64,000 nt of DNA, from NCBI RefSeq assembly GCF_964340395.1, contig NC_135550.1:21725676-21789675 (forward strand), written 5' to 3'. Numbering within the stretch: the stretch's first letter is position 1; each line of letters starts with the position of its first letter. The DNA is from Glandiceps talaboti. Lineage: Eukaryota; Hemichordata; Enteropneusta; Spengelidae. The position numbers and the translations under genes were made by a program. The notes under the pieces were generated by a model. That model searched no databases. It was not told the origin of the DNA and saw only the letters and a program-made list of their open reading frames with translations. Below, piece after piece: positions 1 to 9,979 of the stretch.

Positions 1-1900
1 GATACTCTAATTCACTCGGAACCTTTCAGGTGACAATGTGCATTGACAACAACAACAACAACAACAAATTAATCAGTGTCGATCACCTAAAGGCTATATA
101 CATGTAAAGAATATACACTTACATGTAAAAAAAAATACACTTGCTCCAGAGACGTACAAGGTCCCACTACCGGAAGTAAAGGAAAATTTGTTCACTCTAT
201 TTATTGTATAAGTGACCTTCACAACATTACAGAAGTTGTAATTGATCTTAATTTCAACGATGAGCAAATAAAACGACACATTCTAAAACTATAACATTAA
301 TTCTTGTTTCGCTTATTTTAAACTTTTATAAGGAACCCTGTTCAATGAAGCAGTATCTGTTCAGGCGATGCAAGGTCGTAAGTGTCAGCTACTCCTCAAC
401 TAGCTACTGTGTCACTTACATAAAACACAGACTACTGATTTAATATTGCATGAGTTTGTCAGCAAGAACGGTGTATAAATACATCGTGTTTTATGACAGC
501 CTTTATCCTATAACAATAAAGCATATTCCTGATGTCAAAATTATCTAATTGCTAAAATACTAATCAAGGAAAAACGTGAATTTCCGGACAAATATTCTTG
601 CTGGCGCCAGACATTCTGTAGTCATGGTGTGATGCAATTATAATTTGTTAAAACAATCCATATGTTAATAGATCAATCGAAATTTCAATTGAATCAATAC
701 TGGTACGTTATAGTTTCAGTGAATCGTCAGCAGTAACTGAACAGTACTAAGTCAATAGACCTGTTGCCGGTTCCAAGATGCATTGCGCGTCTCTCCATAC
801 AATGCCATCTATTCTGTACGCGCGGAGGGGTTTGCACGCGCTACTCAGGGGGGGGGGGTGGTTGTCACATGACGGTACCCTAGGTTTACCAGTAAAATCC
901 CACTCTGTCATCGATGGCGTTCAGTCTTTGTTCTGTAAAATCACCCATAATTAAAGAAGTCAACATGTCTTACCATCATTTCCTTATGAAAATGTTATTT
1001 CAAATGTAATAAAGACAAAACAAGACTAAATCTAACAACATAAGCGACGTCCTCTCGCGCAATGCATCTTGGAACCGGAAAATCGACTATTATCATGAGA
1101 TATTCGTTCGTTTTCTACACAAAAATGTAGATTCTCTGACTTTGAGACTCTCTCCACAGATTTTGAGACTATTTGACAAAAAACTAACAAGCTAGCAACT
1201 GGAACTTGACTATTAAACTTGGTCAAATCACTAATTAGATGGCTGGGGTCTTCGTGGTGTTTTTTTTTGTATTAATCGACAATCGACAAGGAGTAGTTTT
1301 GTCGAATGGAAATCTTAATGATTGTGGATCAAAATATGTAATCTAAAGACTCAAAGGTCTTGAAATAATGAAATCGTGCTTGATTCATTTTGATGTGCGT
1401 TGGAACTTGGAGTGTCTATAGGAAAGAAATCAAAGATGCGCAGCGGTAAGACAAAGAACCCTGTGAACGTTTATCGATCTGCATTTGGTACATATGGTGG
1501 CGACTATCGATGCAAATACACATTATTTTTCGTTTTCCACCACGACAGATTTAATCTCTTCACCGGTTTCTAAGAACACTGAATTTAACGACACGCCACG
1601 CACTGTTGAGGAAGGCCATAGTTGCGATGTACTTTCTTGGAGACGATGCGTGGTATTTAATTCTAGTATACAACAACACCATTGCTGCAAGAAATACGCG
1701 TTGAAAAATTACTGAAGTTGCTTGTTTTGCATTTTTCTTGACCAATTCTGAAAAAAAGAGAAAAAAGGTGTATATTGCTGCCGGAACAGTACGTGGTATT
1801 TTAACTATTGGTGAATCCATATTTTATATATATCTGGTTGTGTACGTGTCTCCTTCTTTGTCTGCACGCTATACATTTAGGCCCATACATACACCTATAT
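1..1900. other. Intergenic or intronic, no gene seen
   Basis: Apart from the inverted repeat at 767-1078 and short homopolymer runs (G run near 850, T run near 1262), this stretch holds only short ORFs without recognisable protein character. It could be downstream intron or flank of the minus-strand exon at 2314-2862, but no matching exon was identified. Confidence 0.5.
767..1078. repeat. 23-bp perfect inverted repeat pair
   Basis: The 23 bases at 767-789 (beginning CCGGTTCCAAGATGC) recur as their exact reverse complement at 1056-1078, about 266 bases apart. The inner and outer flanks diverge quickly and I found no flanking target-site duplication. It could be the remnant of a short foldback element or a duplicated regulatory site. 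No coding potential is visible between the arms. Confidence 0.7.
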
Positions 1901-1902
1901 CT

Positions 1903-2183
<281 letters not shown>

Positions 2184-2246
2184 CTTTACATCAGACATTT
2201 ACTTTAATATATATATAATATCCATATATTATCTATACATCTACAC

Positions 2247-2247
<1 letters not shown>

Positions 2248-2279
<32 letters not shown>
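2248..2279. repeat. (CA)n microsatellite
   Basis: A run of CA dinucleotides just downstream (minus strand) of the donor site of the exon at 2314-2862, so it lies at the start of the following intron. Confidence 0.9.
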
Positions 2280-2281
<2 letters not shown>

Positions 2282-2313
2282 AGTTTCTATAGCCTCTTTA
2301 ATAGAACTCTTAC

Positions 2314-2862
2314 CTGTGCACACATACCACCAACCACCGTTAGTGGTAGGAACAATGTAAGTATTTCCTGGCCGTAGATTTTCATAACATGACGATTCAT
2401 CCTTTGCTGTGTAAGTTAAAGGCAAATTTTCATTCTCGTCTTCTAATTTTATGAATAGAGGAGCTTTTTTCAGACGAAAGATTTCCTTAAGATGGACAGG
2501 CGTTGAGGTCGAAAGTGACAGTGTTTCACAACGACGTTCACATTTGAATGTTACATATTCCGGAACTGAATCGGGGACAGAGTTTTCTTTTCCAGATTCA
2601 AAATAGACATACTTGTTTGGAACAATGTAATACTTTCCAGGATTAAGCTTTTCAAAATAGTTTCGGTGATTAGCGATGATCAAATGTCTGCTGTTACCAT
2701 GACAATGAAGTAATTGCTGTACAGGTATAGACAACATAAACAGGCTTTGGATCAATTCTGGTGTCACCACATTGAAAGGAACGGATATCCCTTTGTCCCT
2801 GGTCATATCATCTTCTAAGAAAAGTGTTATTTTCCCTCCCGGTTGTACCTCCATATTGTGTC
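2314..2862 (-). CDS. Internal exon of a protein with two similar modules, possibly CABIT-type
   Basis: A 549-nt open exon bounded on the minus strand by a good acceptor (TTTGTACAG at about 2870-2863) and a good donor (G|GTAAGAG at 2314/2313). Both ends are in phase 1, so it is a symmetric 183-codon module. The product shows an internal duplication: Y-F-E-K-L-N-P-G-K-Y-Y-I-V-P and later C-Y-E-N-L-R-P-G-N-T-Y-I-V-P, each preceded by an all-beta-looking stretch. Segments such as P-V-H-L-K-E-I-F-R-L-K-K-A-P recall the CABIT modules of THEMIS/GAREM proteins; that is a family resemblance judged by eye and is weak. No start, stop or flanking exons could be identified, so this may be part of a longer gene or an isolated exon of a decayed copy. 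Function unknown. Confidence 0.5.
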
Positions 2863-2889
2863 CTGTACAAAGAGAATATGTAGACACTC

Positions 2890-4534
2890 AGACCACTAGA
2901 CATAACCTTACAACACACTGCAACACCTGCTGAATTGCATGATGGTATCTAATAAAATATCTAAGGTATAATCATGTACATTGGATTAAAGGTGAACCGT
3001 GAATAGTAGGAGGCTATCGTTGATTTTGAATCTCTTTCAACGCCTTTGGTAATGATCGCTAGATTGCCAGATTCGAAAGCCAGCGGCCAGATTCTAATCT
3101 AAACCGTAAAGGACGAGGCTGGCTTTATCTTAGCAGCATTTCACCGTGGACCCAGAAAAGACAGTTCACGCGACTTGTCTAAATTAGATCGAGTTATAAA
3201 AAATGACAAATCTGGCTTTAGAAGTCTGTTGTACACTACTGGGGCGAGACATCCAAGAAAGACAATTGGGAGCTCTTTAATATCGTTAATCATCCTAGCC
3301 CAAACTTGGTATATACGTCATTCAGTCTATATGTCTATGGTGGAGTTTCAACTTATCAAAAGTCGTCCACGTTGCCCATTTTTGTCAGCACAAATAACAT
3401 CAATTACGTATGTGAGCAGTGTGCAATGAATACAAACCTTTTTTGGAACATCTTGCCAAACATACGTACCTCAAAGAGAGTTTGTCCTCAGACTAAAGTT
3501 GTTTGGCGGAGTCTTCCTAGCTGATCAATAAACCCTAATAATTTGTGTCAGACTGAGTGATGTTCTTGTAACGCAAACAACTGCCTGGTACAAAGTCTAG
3601 GAACTGATCAGTCTCTGTCATTCAATAATAGGTCAAACCGTGTCAGGGAGAAAGGACTTTGATTTTTGTGTGGAAATCTCTGAAATATACCGTGTCGGGC
3701 GCCCTCACGAATTCGAATCGGCCTACCCATCTCCCTACTCTCGTAAGACCTCTGGTATTAAAGACCCTCCAAATGATTCTGTTTTCTTAAGCTTACTGTA
3801 AAAGTCACAAGTGGCCATCCCTAAATTTCCTTTCTGAAATTTGAGAGACCCCCATTTTAGATATTTCAAAACATACTATAAGTTAAAATGCTGTCAGAGT
3901 GAAATGTGAAACAAGTCCCAGAATGAATGGTACTGGCTCGACCCCACCGATGCCACCACATTAGGTATTAGTTGGTTGTTCGTACCGCCACAGTGAATCT
4001 ATATGAGCTGAAGACAAGAACTCCCAAATACAAGATTGATGCAAGTACACTACGGACACTGTCGGGACCGAGGTCAACAGCCCCACTCCATCACATTATC
4101 CGGGGCCCACTATCTTACCACAAGATACCTCACTATTCCCCTCCTTCACTCCTGTTAGACCCACCCCTCTCCTCACACCGCAACTAATAATTGATTCTGC
4201 ATGGTTGACTGACATGTTACGATATTACGTCACAATGGTGGCAGTGGTGGGATGTTACAGCAGTTGGGTGTGGAACCGTTGGCAACAGTGGGATACCACA
4301 ATCACAAAATAATATAAAGGAGGGTAATAAAATAAGTCAAACAATGGGAGGGTCACATTTTACCCTCCCATTGTTCCATTTTCTTAAATATGGCCCTCCT
4401 CTGTTTTCGAATCTTTTCGTTATCGCTTGTTTACACAATCATGGTGTAACTATTGTTCGAGGTGGTATAGGTAAATCAGTGTTATTAACCATTCGCCTTC
4501 TATTTTCCAGTTTGCTGACATTTATCTACCTGAT

Positions 4535-4535
<1 letters not shown>
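2890..4535. other. No gene seen
   Basis: Only short ORFs without domain character or consistent splice pairs. If the 2314-2862 exon belongs to a live gene, its upstream exons should lie here on the minus strand, but I could not identify any. Confidence 0.4.
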
Positions 4536-4537
<2 letters not shown>

Positions 4538-4628
<91 letters not shown>

Positions 4629-4650
4629 TGTGTGTGTGGGGGGGGGGTAG
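4538..4650. repeat. (GA)n microsatellite followed by TG and G runs
   Basis: About 89 bases of GA repeat (4538-4626), then a short TG run and a G run. It creates spurious Arg-Glu ORFs on the plus strand and Ser-Leu ORFs on the minus strand. Confidence 0.95.
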
Positions 4651-4885
4651 AGGAAAAGGTGCAAGTTGATGTAAACAGCACCATCTTTAGGATCGCCACG
4701 ACGGTGATACTTCCATGCATATTGTAACGACCTCTGCTACCTCATGTACCTGTGATGTGTAGGTTTCCTTTCCCTCTCCAAGCTTTCAGTGTTTCGTCTT
4801 ATTTTCGAAAGCTAACAATATTTACATATCAGAATTATTACCACTTTTCAGTTATAAATACCAAACATTCACCATGATTTTGTCA

Positions 4886-5003
4886 GTCTACGGCCATACT
4901 ACGTAGAAAACACCGGTTCTCGTCCGATCACCGAAGTTAAGCTGCGTCGGGCGTGGTTAGTACTTGGATGGGAGACCGCCTGGGAATACCACGTGCCGTA
5001 GGC
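4886..5003 (+). rRNA. 5S rRNA: 5S ribosomal RNA gene
   Basis: The 118 bases match the metazoan 5S rRNA consensus from GTCTACGGCCATACTACG to GTGCCGTAGGC. The internal control region is readable: box A AAGTTAAGC, the intermediate element and box C TTGGATGGGAGACCGCCTGG. The terminal helix pairs GTCTACGGC with GCCGTAGGC. One internal stem reads CGTGG against CCACG, fully paired although it differs from the vertebrate CCTGG/CCGGG pair, which suggests a folding-competent gene and not a decayed copy. A T run follows within 10 bases. It is a single dispersed copy, not a tandem array. Transcribed by RNA polymerase III, the product is a component of the large ribosomal subunit. Confidence 0.95.
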
Positions 5004-5010
5004 ATTTCCA

Positions 5011-5022
5011 TTTTATATTTTT
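5011..5022 (+). terminator. T-run RNA polymerase III terminator of the 5S gene
   Basis: TTTT at 5011-5014 and a second run of five T at about 5018-5022, eight bases after the end of the 5S sequence, as expected for Pol III termination. Confidence 0.7.
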
Positions 5023-5122
5023 CATTCCAATTTGTCATCGTTTTATCCTGTCTGTAACCACATCTCTTTGTCCCCTTTATTAAGCTGATAATATACATTT
5101 AACTTTCCTTATAATTTTTAAT

Positions 5123-5123
<1 letters not shown>

Positions 5124-5191
<68 letters not shown>

Positions 5192-5200
5192 GTGTCTGTT

Positions 5201-5235
<35 letters not shown>
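5124..5235. repeat. (TCTG)n microsatellite
   Basis: About 112 bases of TCTG tetranucleotide repeat with a few TTTG and TGTG variants. Confidence 0.95.
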
Positions 5236-5450
5236 TACTGTCTTTCTCTTGCACATTGAGAACACGTTTGACAATTATGTCATGTGTGCAAATGCTTCAA
5301 TTTAAAAGACAGTCCTTTTCAGCACAACTGAACTAATAAGGTTCAGTAGTGTTATGATCGCATCACGTACAGGTATGTGATTTGGAATTAAAGGTGTGTT
5401 AATTAAGATGTGTGCATGACATGATGATTCCGACAAATCAACGCCCACGG

Positions 5451-5673
5451 CAACAGCCAAATGATCACATACATTGCAAAGATAACAACAGGAATTAATA
5501 GAGTCTAAGACAAGTGAAAAAAAGTTCCAAAAATGTATATAATTGTGCCTAGCAACAAGACCACACCCATACCAACAACCAAATGATCACGTATATTGCA
5601 AAGATAACACCAGGGATTTATAGACAAGTGGACGAACATTCAAAAAATGCATGTAAATGTGCCTAGCGATTTT
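5451..5673. repeat. Tandem duplication, two copies of about 105-120 bp
   Basis: Copies at about 5451-5555 and 5571-5673 share CCAAATGATCAC, then ATTGCAAAGATAACA, then a run into GTGCCTAGC. They differ by scattered substitutions and small indels, so the duplication is old. No coding content. Confidence 0.75.
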
Positions 5674-5679
5674 TAAAAA

Positions 5680-6740
5680 CTACAGTTGTGCTACAGCGCC
5701 ATTGACGCTATTTTTAGACTATGGCTCTTACCATTCTGTAATTTTCCATTCTGTTCGCCATGCAAGGAGAATGATGAATATTTTGAAGGAAAGTAGAGAA
5801 CTGGAAATTAGCCAAAGTTTGTTGATGAATACACATGATAAGTATGCCAACATTCACATTTGGAATTTATAAATTATTGTCTCCATACAATGGTATGATC
5901 TGATAAAACATTTCTATGTGGGTAGTGGTGGGGGGGGGGGGGTTGGTGTTTTTGGTGTGGGAGTTTATTTTGGAAAATACTACTTGAAAGGTGGGGGTCA
6001 TTTTGGAAAATATTTCTACGGATAAGAAATTATCATAAGATAAGAGTATTTGTCAATTTGGTGTAATGAAATGACTCCTGAACAACATGACTGTAATTTG
6101 TCAAGATCGGTTACTACGTACCTTACGCCCATCTCTATATGCAAGCTCTTTGGGCATAAAAAATTGCCTCAAAATAAATTTTTCAAAAAACATGACAATA
6201 TTCTGAATGAAACTGGAATAATACATCAATTTGAAGGCGTTTGTATTATCAGTGTCTGTAGATTGTTAATGTATAAATCATGATAATACACGACACAAAT
6301 TATTTCAGGCTTAAATAATTCAAAGTTTTATTACAGATATTATGATAATGTTGAACGTAAATAATTACAAACGAATGCTGTGAGCCGGCTACCCAACCCT
6401 TCCTTCGAGCCAAACAATTAATTAATTCCAAACAGTTGAAGGCAGGGAGGTAGGATTTTTCCAATGCTCTGTCCAGCTATAAGGTGTTTACTCACCCTTT
6501 TTCTGATATTAAAGTCCAGTATATTGGAATGGATGATAATAAATATCATCTATGGTATTCTAGAAGATTTAAAAAATGAAGGTTCACAGCTTATTTTCCT
6601 AACAACTCGAAATAACATTGAATTTTTGTTTGACCAATCCTCGGGATAAATCTTTACCATCTCGATACATCTAAGTCTTTGCATTTCCATTAATATCTTT
6701 AAACTTTTTTGATATTTGAACGTTGAATTTTTTCCGCTAT
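5680..6740. other. No gene seen
   Basis: Low-complexity AT-rich sequence with a G run near 5931-5942 and short ORFs of no recognisable character. Confidence 0.5.
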
Positions 6741-6745
6741 CATAT

Positions 6746-8170
6746 TGGGGTCAGAGGTTACCAGCACTTGACCCACCGTTGGAATAGATCTTTACCATCT
6801 ATCCATGTGATGTAGCAATCGCTTCTTAAACTTGTTTTCGTTCCAAATTATTGAAAGCACGTGGAGTCAGAGGTTACCAGCACTTGACCCACCGTTGGAA
6901 TAGATCTTTACCATCTATCCATGTGATGTGGCAATCGTTTCTTAAACTTGTTTTCGTTCCAAATTATTGAAAGCACGTGGGGTCAGAGGTTACCAGCACT
7001 TAACGCCCACCACTGGAACCGATCTTTACCACCTATTCACAATCTCTTCGATCATGTCATGACCAATTCTTGAAAAATAGTTGAATGTCTTCTGCTTTCA
7101 TTCCAAATCACTGAAATCACGTGGGGTCAGAGGTTACGAGCACATGGCCCATCGTTGGAACAGATCTTTACCATCTATTCATGTGATATGACGATCGCAG
7201 AGCTCTTGGCGATCGTTTCTCAAACAAGTTTTTCTTATGACTGTTCATTCCAAATCACTGCAAATACTCTGGGACTGAGGTTATTAGCACGCAATCCCAC
7301 CGTTGGAATAGATCTGCACCATCTATACACAATCTCTAGCTTCAGTTCAATTTTATCAGATTTGTCGAAATTAGTTTCAGAGCATCGTCTTCACAGGATC
7401 AGAGGTTTAACGCTTGACCCAACGTTGGCATATATCTTTACCATCTACTCGTAAGTTATCTCGTTTGATGATCGTGTCATAATATTACTGATATTATTTC
7501 AATTTCTACCGATTTTTCAAAATCTTTTTCAACAGCGCTAGCCTCGTCAACATGGGGTCAGAGGTTACCAGCACTTGACCCACCGTTGGAATAGATCTTT
7601 ACCATCTACTCGTAAGTTATCTCCTGTGATGATCGTGTCATAATATTACTGACATTATTTCAATTTCCTCCGGTTTTTCAAAATCATTTTCAAGTCTCCT
7701 CAACGTGGGGTCAGAGGTTACCAGCACGTGACCCACCGTTGGAATAGATCTTTACCATTTACTCGTAAGTTATCTCCTGTGATGATCGTGTCATAATATT
7801 ACTGATATTATTTCAATTTCTTCCGATGTTTTAAAATCATATTAAATTTCAACAGCCTCGTCAACGTGGGGTCAGAGGTTACCAGCACTTGACCCACCGT
7901 TGGAATAGAGCTTTACCATTTACTCGTGAGTTATCTCCTGTGATGATCGTGTCATAATATTACTGATATTATTTCAATTTCCTCCGGTTTTTCAAAATCA
8001 TTTTCAAGTCTCGTCAACGTGGGGTGACCCACCGTTAATAGAAGAGATCTTTAACAACTATTCATAATCTCTTCGGGTGCTCATTTATTAAGATTTATTT
8101 TAACTTCTTCTGATTTTTTAAGTCGACAAACATTCGCGTCAACATGGGGGTCAGACTCGGAGGTTATAAA
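6746..8170. repeat. Minisatellite of about 11 units (118-160 bp) with a conserved core
   Basis: A core beginning GGGGTCAGAGGTTACCAGCA and running on through TTGACCCACCGTTGG and ATAGATCTTTACCATCTA recurs at about 6747, 6861, 6979, 7122, 7270, 7397, 7554, 7707 and 7867, with degenerate copies near 8021 and 8147. The first units are about 118 bp and nearly identical to each other; the later ones are about 155 bp and share a different spacer (CTCGTAAGTTATCTCCTGTG). The core is better conserved than the spacers. No protein-coding frame persists through the array. Confidence 0.9.
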
Positions 8171-8199
8171 CACTCGGTAAATATTGTAACTATTTGGTG

Positions 8200-9730
8200 A
8201 TGGTATACTGTTGACTTTTAAATTGCATTCATCATCAAATCTAACAACTAAAGCGAATGCTATCCTATAGCAAACTTGAATGCGCCGACAAACTAAAACT
8301 GAAATTAGAAAGATTTGGTTCTACGGATTATTTTTAGATGCAATACGTAGTATTTATCTCATGATGACGTCATTGTCAGTACTGTCGTTACGTTTGTCAA
8401 TACGTAATATCCATCGTTTTTCGGATGGCGTCATTGTCATTATATGGGACATGACCGTAATTTTATTCAGTCATTTTATTTTGGCAGGATATGATTTTGC
8501 TGTTTGTTGTTACGTTTTGATTCCAACTGATCGAGGTTCGGACGATGACAACATAAACTAGTTGAACATTAGTTCAGAGTTCTCTGTTTGTTCATCACTT
8601 TTCAATAGTTGACAGTTTGTATGTATGTGTGACTTATACCTTTCTACTGTAAATTTCATTTCGTAGCCCAACTTTAGTGTGTTAGTATCCTACATTTGTG
8701 TTGTGTACAAAGTTGGACATATCGACAACCCAGATAACTGTATTCATATACAGGTACAGTTTCAATTGTTAGACTTATTTAGTCACCAATATTTAGTTTT
8801 TGTACTCATAATCATAACGTCATACAAAGGTAGAAAAAATGGTAAAATATTAAAAATGAAAACGCTGGTTTAAAAGAGTGCGCATGTGCAAGCATTTATG
8901 ACTATACTTTGCATACATTACACCATACAACTAATTTGAAATGTTCAGTTTGTAGAGTAATACTAACACATCAAAATTGTGATACATGAAAATTATGTGA
9001 AAACTGATGACTGTAATTATGCTAACGGGAAGAAGAGGACCAAATGGTTTATATGCTTATATATATATGAACATATTTCATCAATTCCATATACGCAGCA
9101 TAAGCCAATGTCTTTTGCAACTGTCGTCGTCTTTTCGAAATATGGCAGACTTTAGGAAATTTGAAGTATGGATGGTGTGTGCACAAGTTGCAAACGCCAA
9201 TGGCTGCAGAATACAATACGGCTCGATTTCCAACCAGAGAACTCTGAAATGTAGAGTTTGCATCATTGAACGGTTGCCATGCAATATGACACAAATAAAT
9301 CCGAAATGTCTAAAAGAAGTGATATACTCACATTCATGGTCAATCATGGATAATTTGCAGTTTTATGTTGTTTTTTACGGAGCATCATCACAACCGTTGT
9401 CATCGTCTTTGCCCTCACAGTCGAATGATAGAACAGATCTAGACTGTCATCACAGTGTGGAACAAATAGAACAAGTGTCATTGTATAGTTGCTATTGACA
9501 ACCTTTACTTCGAAGCGCGTCCAAGTTTACGGACACCTCCAACCTCTCCAACCGCGCTAGGGGGCGTTAATTGGCACTATCTTTCGAATTCGTCTGTGCT
9601 ATGGTCATTTGTACTATACTAAACGATCTTAATGTTTCAGATATGTTTATTTGAGGAGTTTGTAAGATATAAAGGTAATTAATTAATCAATCAACTGAAT
9701 TTGAAGGAGGAGGAGGAAATTACGTCATTA
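8200..9730. other. No convincing gene
   Basis: Contains a 163-codon ORF at 9007-9498 (+) and shorter ones, none with domain character, a good start context or splice partners. I treat them as chance ORFs. Confidence 0.4.
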
Positions 9731-9739
9731 GAGCCAATG

Positions 9740-9968
9740 TAGACTGTCAACAGTCGTTCGTGCCTTTTTTGCTACGTTTTATCTAAAACTAAAGTCGTCG
9801 CCTCGCTCCGATCAGGAGCAATACTAAAACCACGTACTGAACAGCGAGTACCTTCGACAGTCGCAGTTCCTATCAGTACAGGTTAGTATTCAGTGCTACG
9901 GAGCGAGGCGACGACTTGTTTTAGATGAAACGTAGCAAAAAAAGGCACGAACGACTGTCGACAGTCTA
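9740..9968. mobile_element. MULE-like MITE, copy 1 (229 bp, 9-bp TSD)
   Basis: A non-autonomous foldback element. Terminal inverted repeats of roughly 80-100 bp start TAGACTGTCAACAGTCG and end CGACTGTCGACAGTCTA. The flanks GAGCCAATG (9731-9739 and 9969-9977) form a perfect 9-bp target-site duplication. Long TIRs with a 9-bp duplication are the signature of Mutator-like (MULE) elements. The outermost 14 bases of each end are themselves palindromic (GACTGTCGACAGTC). There is no coding capacity. A second copy lies at 33910-34131. Confidence 0.85.
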
Positions 9969-9979
9969 GAGCCAATGGA

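Noticed and set aside
9007-9498. 163-codon ORF
   Set aside because: Composition and content look random, no domain, splice partners or regulatory context; also open on the opposite strand by chance.
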